7,274 bases of DNA, taken from NCBI GenBank assembly GCA_913044145.1, contig CAJWOD010000068.1, positions 1 through 7,274 on the forward strand, in the 5' to 3' direction. Of this stretch, positions 1 to 4,906 are shown in pieces. Source of the DNA: an uncultured Nitrospina sp. Its GTDB lineage: Bacteria > Nitrospinota > Nitrospinia > Nitrospinales > VA-1. Positions within the stretch are counted from its first letter, which is position 1. Each line of letters begins with the position of its first letter. A model generated the notes under the pieces. It was not told where the DNA came from. It saw only the letters and a program-made list of their open reading frames with translations, and made no database searches. A program made the translations under genes and the position numbers.

Positions 1-56
<56 letters not shown>

Positions 57-99
57 CTCTTTCAGATTTTTAGGGATATTCGGAGTTCCCAAGCCACCA

Positions 100-127
100 A
101 TTATATTTCCTCAATTTAGATTGTCAA
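100..127 (-). promoter_or_regulatory. Consensus sigma-70 promoter for tRNA-Gly
   Basis: On the minus strand a perfect -35 box TTGACA (122-127) is followed by a 16-bp spacer and a perfect -10 box TATAAT (100-105). Transcription would start near 93, giving about 37 bases of 5' leader before the tRNA at 55. The -35 box sits only 3 bp beyond the plsY stop codon, so the tRNA need not depend on the bamD-plsY operon. A near-perfect promoter is what a stable-RNA gene would be expected to have. Confidence 0.8.
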
Positions 128-130
128 ATC

Positions 131-721
131 CTATTTTTTTAAAAACTTCGCTTCAGTTCCCTGGGCGATACGAATTATATTTTCGTGATGCTTTTGCAGA
201 GTGAACAAGCAAACAATGCTTGCCAGATAGATATAAGGTAACGGAATTTTAAAAAAGATTCCCAGAATGGGTAAAGAGATGGCTGCTAAAATCGAACTTA
301 GCGAGACATAACCTGAAAGTTTAAGGCTTAAAATGAAAATCCCTGAGGAAAACAGGGTGGGCAGCGGCATAATAAAACTGAAAACTCCTAATCCAGTCGC
401 AACGCCCTTACCACCTTTGAATCTGAGAAAAATGGAATAAAGGTGTCCAAAAAAAACCATAAATCCAGCCAAAGCAATCAGGATGGGTTTCTCGAACCAG
501 TGGAATGCAAGAAAAACAATTACCCATCCTTTAAGTACATCCCCTATCAGAGTAATGAACCCTAATTTTTTACCTATTATACGCGTAACATTGGTAGCTC
601 CTATATTACCACTGCCATGCTTACGTATATCGATGTTTTGTGTCTTGGCAATAAGCATACCAAATGGAATCGAACCACATAGGTAAGCAAGCAGACAGAG
701 TATAAAAATTTCTACAAACAT
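131..721 (-). CDS. plsY: Acyl-phosphate:glycerol-3-phosphate acyltransferase PlsY
   Basis: PlsY is an inner-membrane enzyme that transfers an acyl group from acyl-phosphate (made by PlsX) to glycerol-3-phosphate, giving lysophosphatidic acid, the first step of bacterial phospholipid synthesis. The 196-residue length is typical. The three signature loops are present: GSIPFG (16-21), the GSGNIGATN motif (36-44) and GHLYSIFLRFKGGKG (92-106). The C-terminal HHENIIRIAQGTEAKF block (178-193) is also characteristic. About five hydrophobic segments are visible. The ATG lies 6 bases after the stop of the 45-codon ORF, and a GAGGA purine stretch (735-739) inside that ORF could serve as ribosome site, though about 13 bases away is rather far. 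It is the last protein gene of the bamD operon; plsX is not in the window. Confidence 0.97.
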   Translation of the reverse strand: MFVEIFILCLLAYLCGSIPFGMLIAKTQNIDIRKHGSGNIGATNVTRIIGKKLGFITLIGDVLKGWVIVFLAFHWFEKPILIALAGFMVFFGHLYSIFLRFKGGKGVATGLGVFSFIMPLPTLFSSGIFILSLKLSGYVSLSSILAAISLPILGIFFKIPLPYIYLASIVCLFTLQKHHENIIRIAQGTEAKFLKK

Positions 722-727
722 ATTTGT

Positions 728-865
728 TTATTCATCCTCATTAACCCATGCTTCATTTTGTAGTTTGGTTTTTAGTCGATCCTTAGCGCGTTTTTCAATT
801 TGACGTACGCGCTCACGTGAACTACTGCTTGGAGGATCATTATTTTTGGGCGGGTTCTTAACCAT
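728..865 (-). CDS. 45-residue protein resembling the C-terminal tip of a sigma-70 factor (region 4.2)
   Basis: This short ATG-to-TAA frame fills the gap between bamD and plsY: it starts 5 bases after the bamD stop and ends 6 bases before plsY. That packing argues that it is translated. Residues 1-13 are a proline/asparagine-rich stretch. Residues 14-32, SSSRERVRQIEKRAKDRLK without its first serine, closely resemble the recognition helix of sigma region 4.2 in the RpoD/RpoS/RpoH families (S-RERVRQIE-xA-L--L). A polar acidic tail, NEAWVNEDE, ends it. The first helix of the helix-turn-helix and all other sigma regions are absent, and the frame is closed by a stop at 881-883 just upstream of the ATG. 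It may be a real microprotein or a decayed sigma-gene end. No strong ribosome site is seen; coupling to bamD translation is likely. The function is unknown. Confidence 0.6.
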   Translation of the reverse strand: MVKNPPKNNDPPSSSSRERVRQIEKRAKDRLKTKLQNEAWVNEDE

Positions 866-870
866 AACGG

Positions 871-1635
871 TTATAGCTTTCTAAGCTTTCTTAATTTTTC
901 CCGTGCCTGTTTAGCAAATTTGGTTCTTGCATATTTTTTCAAAACTATCTTGTAGTGAGTACTAGCTTTAGCGTAATTTTGTTCTTGAAAATAGGACTCC
1001 GCCAAAAGAAACTCTGCTTCCGCAATATAAGAATGGGTGGGATATTCGACCATCAAACTTTTTAGACGGATGATTGCAGACTGATAGGATCCTGTGCGAA
1101 AGTAAAATTTCCCAATCTCAAAAATGTTTTGAGCCAGAATATCAAGGCATTGATGGGCTATTTTTTGAGCCTGAACCTTATAAGTGCTGTCAGGAAAATC
1201 CTTGATGAAGTTTTGGAATCCTTCTAATGCTGATTTGACAGGAGTTAAATCTCTTGATGCTAGATCAGAGAGTTTAAAATTGGACATGGCTTTATAGAAA
1301 TGGGCGCGGTCCACATACTTATGAGCTGGATAAAGTTCGGTAAATTTCTGGTATTGAAATTTAGCTTCTTCATATTCTTCTGCTCTATAGTGTACATCCC
1401 CAAGTAACATTAGAGCAGCAACCCGCTCCTTGCTATCAGGAAAATCTTCCATAATCGTATTGATATTATCTTTTGCTCTTTCTGCATCCTCCGCTTTATA
1501 AAAGCGTTTTGCCTTCTGTAATAATTTGGATGGAGAGTCCGGCTTTATATCTTTAGTCGTAGAGCAACCGAGAATAAAAGAAAATGATAAAAGTAAAATG
1601 ATTATGTAGGTAGGTTGTGGGTATGTCCGAGGCAT
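871..1635 (-). CDS. bamD: Outer-membrane assembly lipoprotein BamD (TPR repeats)
   Basis: BamD is the lipoprotein that with BamA folds and inserts beta-barrel proteins into the outer membrane. The 254 residues begin with a lipoprotein signal: hydrophobic residues 10-22, then the lipobox ILGC with Cys24 as the lipidated residue. TPR-like helix pairs follow: 35-66, 72-103 (ending in LYP), 108-147, 167-200 and 204-235. The DLTPVKSALEGFQNFIKDFPDS segment (129-150) is typical of BamD, and length and domain plan match the family. The tail (236-254) is very basic (KLRKLRKL). Start codon: ATG at 1635, which gives the complete signal peptide; only a weak AAAGAAA precedes it. A well-placed promoter lies at 1667-1695. 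It is the first gene of the bamD-orf45-plsY operon and diverges from exbB. Other periplasmic TPR lipoproteins are the main alternative. Confidence 0.88.
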   Translation of the reverse strand: MPRTYPQPTYIIILLLSFSFILGCSTTKDIKPDSPSKLLQKAKRFYKAEDAERAKDNINTIMEDFPDSKERVAALMLLGDVHYRAEEYEEAKFQYQKFTELYPAHKYVDRAHFYKAMSNFKLSDLASRDLTPVKSALEGFQNFIKDFPDSTYKVQAQKIAHQCLDILAQNIFEIGKFYFRTGSYQSAIIRLKSLMVEYPTHSYIAEAEFLLAESYFQEQNYAKASTHYKIVLKKYARTKFAKQAREKLRKLRKL

Positions 1636-1666
1636 TATTTCTTTTTAAAAGTTTAGATAATGATCG

Positions 1667-1695
1667 AATATATAGTAAAAATCCCTATGTTTAAA
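1667..1695 (-). promoter_or_regulatory. Probable promoter of the bamD operon
   Basis: On the minus strand, -35 TTTAAA (1690-1695, 4 of 6 consensus), a 17-bp spacer and -10 TATATT (1667-1672, 5 of 6) would start transcription near 1660, about 25 bases before the bamD ATG. The -35 box overlaps the first copy of the 14-bp direct repeat (1691-1704), so a protein bound there could control it. This is an eye-only match; AT-rich DNA gives many chance hexamers. Confidence 0.5.
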
Positions 1696-1730
1696 GAGTT
1701 TAATCCTTTACAAGAGTTAAAGAGTTTAAT
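1691..1730 (+). repeat. Two identical 14-bp direct repeats, TTAAAGAGTTTAAT
   Basis: The 14-mer TTAAAGAGTTTAAT occurs at 1691-1704 and again at 1717-1730, with start-to-start spacing of 26 bp and a 12-bp spacer. Each copy is itself a short palindrome, TTAAA-GAG-TTTAA. The first copy covers the proposed bamD -35 box and the second lies just upstream of it. That arrangement is what paired binding sites for a dimeric regulator look like. No known regulator consensus is recognised with confidence. Confidence 0.6.
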
Positions 1731-1753
1731 TCTTACCCAGAGGGGCTTGTTTC

Positions 1754-1783
1754 TTGCTAATTCAGAATTTTTCGTGCTATAAA
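1754..1783 (+). promoter_or_regulatory. Possible upstream promoter of exbBD
   Basis: TTGCTA (1754-1759, 4 of 6), an 18-bp spacer and TATAAA (1778-1783, 5 of 6) form a plausible sigma-70 promoter on the plus strand. It would leave a leader of about 120 bases ahead of exbB. The -10 box overlaps the first 22-bp palindrome (1780-1801). Weak evidence on its own in AT-rich sequence. Confidence 0.35.
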
Positions 1784-1801
1784 AGTTCTATTAAACTTTT
1801 A
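1780..1801. repeat. 22-bp palindrome 1 upstream of exbB (8-bp arms, 6-bp spacer)
   Basis: Arms TAAAAGTT (1780-1787) and AACTTTTA (1794-1801) are perfectly complementary across the 6-bp spacer ctatta. The same layout recurs at 1872-1893 with slightly different but still perfectly matched arms. No U-tract typical of a terminator directly follows. It overlaps the possible -10 box at 1778-1783. It could be an operator or, if transcribed, an AT-rich leader stem-loop. Confidence 0.5.
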
Positions 1802-1871
1802 ATAAGGTAAATCAATTTTTTCTTGAGTAAAGTAATAAATTGATAACAAGAGTTTTTATCGGAATAGTTAT

Positions 1872-1893
1872 TAGAAATTCCTTGCAATTTCTA
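1872..1893. repeat. 22-bp palindrome 2 upstream of exbB (8-bp arms, 6-bp spacer)
   Basis: Arms TAGAAATT (1872-1879) and AATTTCTA (1886-1893) are perfectly complementary across the spacer ccttgc. Compared with palindrome 1, arm positions 3 and 6 differ, and both changes are matched in the opposite arm, giving the shared form TARAARTT-N6-AAYTTYTA. It runs into the TATAAT at 1892-1897, where a bound protein would block RNA polymerase. Confidence 0.5.
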
Positions 1894-1897
1894 TAAT
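1892..1897 (+). promoter_or_regulatory. Consensus -10 hexamer just upstream of exbB
   Basis: A perfect TATAAT ends 12 bases before the exbB ATG. The best -35 candidates at 16 to 18 bp (attaga or ttatta) match only 3 of 6 positions. If it is used, the transcript would start about 5 to 7 bases before the ATG, that is nearly leaderless, which would fit the absence of any Shine-Dalgarno sequence there. An activator, or no promoter at all, remains possible. Confidence 0.35.
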
Positions 1898-1909
1898 TAA
1901 CAAAAATAA

Positions 1910-2656
1910 ATGTTTCGTTCCTTAAAAGTATTTTCCTATTTCACCTGCATTAGTTTTTTAATATTACCCGCGATGGTCTTTGCTGCGGATTCTTCTTCTG
2001 CGGGCCAGTGGCAATTATTGGCGCTGTTCGAAAAGGGAGGGGCGATGATGTATCCTATCCTTTTTAGTTCTGTACTTATGCTGGGTATTGCTATCGAAAG
2101 AGGCTATAGCCTGAGAAGAAACAATATAATTAGCTCTAACTTTCTTAAAGATGTCCGTAACCAATGGGATTGGCAAAATATTCAGAAAACACTTCTCCTT
2201 TGTAATTCCTATGATAATTCCCTTTCGCGAATTTTGAAAATGGGATTGTTGAGGTTTGGTGGAAAGTTGGATGAAATTGAGCGGGCTATTGAAGCTGGCG
2301 GACAACATGAAGCATCATTAATGAATTCTAATCTTCGTGTATTAGGGGCAATTGCGAATATAACTCCTATGATGGGATTACTGGGAACAGTTATTGGAAT
2401 GATTAAGGCTTTTAATGTGATATCGCTGAGTGGAACGGGTAACCCGGGTTTAGTTGCAAGCGGTATTTCTGAGGCGCTTATTACTACAGCAGCAGGAATG
2501 TTGGTAGGTATACCGGCACTGGTTTTGTATCATTATTTTCGCGGTAAAATTGATCGTTATATTTTTGAAATGGAAGAAGTGGCTATTCAACTAGTCGAAG
2601 AGCTTTCTTATGATGGTTTTGTTAAGGAAAAAAGTTCGGACAAACCCAAAAAGTAG
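1910..2656 (+). CDS. exbB: MotA/TolQ/ExbB family proton-channel protein, ExbB-like
   Basis: This is the inner-membrane channel subunit that, with ExbD, converts proton flow into mechanical work for TonB- or Tol-type systems. The 248 residues start with a signal-peptide-like segment (hydrophobic 8-25, likely cleavage VFA|AD after residue 25), a common extra in longer ExbB proteins. Membrane segments lie at about 45-63, 143-170 and 186-210. The family signature is clear: ANITPMMGLLGTVIGMIKAF (149-168) and ISEALITTAAGMLVGIPALV (186-205), whose threonines line the channel in relatives. The cytoplasmic loop (64-142) and basic C-terminus (237-248) are usual. ATG at 1910 is preferred because it gives the intact signal peptide, although no ribosome site precedes it. 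exbD follows 49 bases downstream. TolQ versus ExbB cannot be settled, since no tonB, tolA or tolB is present. Confidence 0.93.
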   Translation: MFRSLKVFSYFTCISFLILPAMVFAADSSSAGQWQLLALFEKGGAMMYPILFSSVLMLGIAIERGYSLRRNNIISSNFLKDVRNQWDWQNIQKTLLLCNSYDNSLSRILKMGLLRFGGKLDEIERAIEAGGQHEASLMNSNLRVLGAIANITPMMGLLGTVIGMIKAFNVISLSGTGNPGLVASGISEALITTAAGMLVGIPALVLYHYFRGKIDRYIFEMEEVAIQLVEELSYDGFVKEKSSDKPKK

Positions 2657-2699
2657 TCCCTGGGTTTGAATAGTAAAAGAAAAAATCTAAAACTAGGGA
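2657..2699 (+). promoter_or_regulatory. Possible RNA stem masking the exbD ribosome site
   Basis: Right after the exbB stop codon, UCCCUGG (2657-2663) can pair with CUAGGGA (2693-2699), 7 bp including one G-U. After one mismatch, UUU (2665-2667) pairs with AAA (2689-2691). The loop is 21 bases. The right arm contains most of the exbD Shine-Dalgarno AGGGAG. A ribosome ending exbB would cover the left arm and free the site, so exbD translation would depend on exbB translation. This is inferred from base complementarity only. Confidence 0.4.
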
Positions 2700-2700
2700 G
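2695..2700 (+). promoter_or_regulatory. Shine-Dalgarno site that fixes the exbD TTG start
   Basis: AGGGAG ends 5 bases before TTG at 2706-2708. The first in-frame ATG (2742) has no such site and would remove the MRFRRE segment expected at an ExbD N-terminus. Spacing and protein family therefore agree on the TTG start. Confidence 0.8.
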
Positions 2701-2705
2701 CCAAC

Positions 2706-3104
2706 TTGCGATTTAGAAGAGAAGATGAAGAGAATTTTGCAATGGAGATGACGCCTTTAATTGATGTTGTATTTTTGCTCATCATCTTTTTTATGGTATC
2801 CACAGTTTTTGTGGAATTCAATCGCCATATGGAGATCAACCTACCTACATCCAAGTCTTCTGTAATTGATGAAGAGCCAAAAACCCTTGAAATTAAAATG
2901 TCGAAGGACAAACAAATTTTTCTTGCAGGAAAAAGTACCAACATACTGGGACTAGAGCGAACCTTGGGCAAGCTTGATGTTAAAAGCAAAAAACAAACTG
3001 CGGTAATTCGTGCTGACAAGATGCTTCCTTATGGGGAAGTTATTGAGGTAATGGGTCTTTTACAGAAAGCAGGAATTCTTGATATCAGTGTGGCGGTAAA
3101 GTAA
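2706..3104 (+). CDS. exbD: ExbD/TolR family biopolymer transport protein
   Basis: The partner of ExbB: a single-pass inner-membrane protein whose membrane aspartate carries the proton and whose periplasmic domain contacts the cell wall or TonB/TolA. The 132 residues show the family plan: a short cytoplasmic head MRFRREDEENFAMEMT, one membrane helix at about 18-37 (LIDVVFLLIIFFMVSTVF) with the key Asp20, then a periplasmic domain (40-132) ending in YGEVIEVMGLLQKAGILDISVAV, the usual C-terminal alpha/beta motif. The start is TTG with a strong AGGGAG site. It forms an operon with exbB; no tonB gene follows, and a promoter and hairpin come next. TolR is the alternative name; the sequence seen here does not separate the two. 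Confidence 0.93.
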   Translation: MRFRREDEENFAMEMTPLIDVVFLLIIFFMVSTVFVEFNRHMEINLPTSKSSVIDEEPKTLEIKMSKDKQIFLAGKSTNILGLERTLGKLDVKSKKQTAVIRADKMLPYGEVIEVMGLLQKAGILDISVAVK

Positions 3105-3114
3105 GGTATAATAT

Positions 3115-3143
3115 TTCAAATACTAATACAACTTTTCTATAAC
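3115..3143 (+). promoter_or_regulatory. Probable promoter of the DUF3386-like gene
   Basis: TTCAAA (3115-3120, 4 of 6), a 17-bp spacer and TATAAC (3138-3143, 5 of 6) would start transcription near 3150, exactly where the hairpin at 3150-3172 begins. The mRNA would then carry a stem-loop at its 5' end and about 48 bases of leader. A perfect TATAAT also lies at 3107-3112 but has no fitting -35 box. Confidence 0.45.
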
Positions 3144-3149
3144 TAAAAA

Positions 3150-3184
3150 GCCTGCCGAAATATTAGGTAGGCTCTTATTGTTTT
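3150..3184 (+). terminator. Hairpin after exbD: terminator or leader stem-loop
   Basis: GCCTGCC (3150-3156) pairs with GGTAGGC (3166-3172), 7 bp with one G-U, around a 9-base AT-rich loop (3157-3165). A T-rich run TCTTATTGTTTT (3173-3184) follows. This fits a modest Rho-independent terminator for exbBD. It lies only 13 bases before the next ATG, so the DUF3386-like gene must be transcribed through it or from a start at its base. Confidence 0.6.
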
Positions 3185-3197
3185 AAGGAGATTATAA

Positions 3198-3875
3198 ATG
3201 GCAACCTATACCAAAGATAAAGATGTGGAAACCACGCTCGAAGATGATGCTGAGGCGCGTGATGCAATGCGGGAGGTTTTCTCCAACACTGCAAGGTGGC
3301 CAACTGGTTTTAAAGGGTTCACTGCAGATGTGGTTGCAAATATCAATGGGGAAGAGCAAAAGGCAAAGGTTACAGTTAAAGGGCCAAAAGATATTACAAT
3401 TACCGACGTTGAAGAAAAAACAAAAAGTTTTTTAATTGAAAACCTGTCATCGATTGCTATGCATCGCGGACCCCGATCTTTTGAAGAGTCGGATGGAAAA
3501 TACAAGCTGGTATTCGGTGATGACGGCTCGCATCCCTTAGGACGCAAACTCGTTATGGGTGGAGATGGCATGAGTTCGTTCTATCGAATCAAGGATGGGC
3601 GGATCCAGCAAATCAATCGGCAGACACCCCGGTTTTCTTTCTCGATAAATATTGAGGAAAGTCAAAAAAATCAAGATGGAAAATTTCTTACAAGAAAATA
3701 CTCGGTTTTCTACTTCAACCCTGAAACCAAAGGATTGAAGGATGTAGAAAGTTATACAGATGAGTACGCACGAGTGGGGGAAGCCGATCTTCCCAAAATG
3801 CGTCGAATTATAAATTGTGAAGAGGGCGCGATTTCAGTTTCTACCATGACTTTGAGCAATCATGAATTGATCTAG
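3198..3875 (+). CDS. DUF3386-like protein of unknown function
   Basis: The 225-residue soluble protein has no signal peptide or membrane segment, so it is probably cytoplasmic. From memory it resembles the DUF3386 family, best known from cyanobacteria. Shared landmarks: an acidic N-terminus with DDAEARDAM (16-24), WPTGFKGFTADV (34-45), an alternating hydrophilic/hydrophobic beta region (46-70), AMHRGPRSFEE (87-97), FYRIKDGRIQQINR (128-141), DEYARVG (188-194), LPKMRRII (198-205) and a closing LSNHELI. The pattern suggests a mainly beta-sheet fold; no catalytic motif is recognised and no function is proposed. The ATG is firm: AAGGAG at 3185-3190 with 7-base spacing, the best ribosome site in the window. 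It is a single gene, convergent with the nucleotidyltransferase gene 38 bases away. Confidence 0.8.
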   Translation: MATYTKDKDVETTLEDDAEARDAMREVFSNTARWPTGFKGFTADVVANINGEEQKAKVTVKGPKDITITDVEEKTKSFLIENLSSIAMHRGPRSFEESDGKYKLVFGDDGSHPLGRKLVMGGDGMSSFYRIKDGRIQQINRQTPRFSFSINIEESQKNQDGKFLTRKYSVFYFNPETKGLKDVESYTDEYARVGEADLPKMRRIINCEEGAISVSTMTLSNHELI

Positions 3876-3913
3876 CTTAACGTTCGTTTGGTGTTATAGA
3901 AAGAGGGTAAAGG

Positions 3914-4906
3914 TTAAGTTTCAGATGCAAACGAATTATTATTTACATTTTTGTTAATCGTAACCCCTTCACCTAGGATACTATTTTGTACGGTCAAGCC
4001 TCGACCAACAGTGACGTCAGCCCATAGGATAGAATTTTTCACCACTGCGCCAGACCGTATATGGCATCCATCTCCCAGTACCGTATAAGGTCCAACTTGT
4101 GCGTCTTGGGATATTTCGCAGCCCTTACCGATATGAACCGGGGGAACGATAAGAGGCCCCTCGATATTTTTGGATTGCGAAATTTTTAAAGGTATTTTCC
4201 CATCGAGCGCATCCATCTGTGCTTGGATATAGGTTTCGCTTGTCCCCATGTCTATCCAATATCCTTTGTGCAGAAAACTGTAAACGGGAAGTTCATCCTG
4301 AATCATTCCTGGAAAAACATCTTCAACAGTACCGCAGAATTTATTTTCTGGAATACGGGAAAAGATCTCAGGTTCCATTATTTGAATTCCGGTGAACATA
4401 ACCTGAGTGGCGGGTTCTGAGTTTTTAATCGAGCGGCCAAGAAAATGAACAATGCGTCCTTCATCTACCCTTTGGATAGAATCATATTTTTCTGCATTGG
4501 GATCCTGCCGAACCACAAGCGTCAACTCGGATTTTTTTTCTTTGTGGAAATTTAAAACATTATTCAAATCTACATCAGCGAGAATATCGCTATTGATTAC
4601 CAGAAACGTTTCATTTCTAAAAAAGGGTTGAAGTTTTTTAATTCCACCAGCGGTACCTAAAATTTTTTCTTCTTTGGAGAAATGTAAATTCACTCCGAAA
4701 TCTTTTCCATTACCAAAATAATCGATGATTTTCTCAGATTTATGATGAAGGTTTATGGCGATTTCTTTAATACCATGGGTGCTAAGAAAATTTATAGCGT
4801 GTTCTAAAATAGGGCGATTGAGAACTGGAAACAAGGGTTTCGGAAGTTCATTTGTCAAGGGTTTGAGGCGTGTACCAAATCCCGCCGCTAAAATCATCGC
4901 TTTCAT
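3914..4906 (-). CDS. Sugar-1-phosphate nucleotidyltransferase with left-handed beta-helix tail
   Basis: It joins a sugar-1-phosphate to an NTP, giving an NDP-sugar and pyrophosphate, in the cytoplasm. The N-terminal domain (1-235) is a GT-A type pyrophosphorylase: the nucleotide loop LAAGFGTRLKPLT (6-18), PKPLFPV (22-28), GTAGG (84-88), the metal-site NSD (105-107, commonly NGD or NAD), and GYWIDMGTSETY (215-226). Residues about 250-325 hold hexapeptide repeats (IVPPVHIGKGCEI, VGPYTVLGDGCHI, VGRGLTV) forming a left-handed beta-helix. At 330 residues it fits COG1208-type enzymes; GDP-mannose synthesis is one candidate, but the sugar and nucleotide cannot be read from sequence. It lacks an obvious acetyltransferase active site, so the helix is probably structural. 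Its ATG overlaps the mtnA stop (ATGA), implying coupled translation. It is the last gene of its operon. Confidence 0.88.
   Translation of the reverse strand: MKAMILAAGFGTRLKPLTNELPKPLFPVLNRPILEHAINFLSTHGIKEIAINLHHKSEKIIDYFGNGKDFGVNLHFSKEEKILGTAGGIKKLQPFFRNETFLVINSDILADVDLNNVLNFHKEKKSELTLVVRQDPNAEKYDSIQRVDEGRIVHFLGRSIKNSEPATQVMFTGIQIMEPEIFSRIPENKFCGTVEDVFPGMIQDELPVYSFLHKGYWIDMGTSETYIQAQMDALDGKIPLKISQSKNIEGPLIVPPVHIGKGCEISQDAQVGPYTVLGDGCHIRSGAVVKNSILWADVTVGRGLTVQNSILGEGVTINKNVNNNSFASET

Noticed and set aside
1656..1674. Fur-box-like sequence GATAATGAT near the bamD -10 box
   Set aside because: The first 9 bases match the classical Fur half-site, but the other half matches poorly (about 12 of 19 overall), which is expected by chance in AT-rich DNA.
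2015..2308. Open frame of 97 codons antisense to exbB
   Set aside because: Covers conserved ExbB coding sequence and has no supporting signal; the same holds for the frame at 2693-3019 opposite exbD.
3206..3571. Open frame of 121 codons antisense to the DUF3386-like gene
   Set aside because: Serine- and proline-rich composition typical of an antisense shadow; the sense gene has the ribosome site and family landmarks.
3876..3918. Bidirectional terminator between the convergent DUF3386-like and nucleotidyltransferase genes
   Set aside because: CTTAAC (3876-3881) and GTTAAG (3913-3918) can pair, but the loop is about 31 bases, the stem is AT-rich and there is no U-tract.
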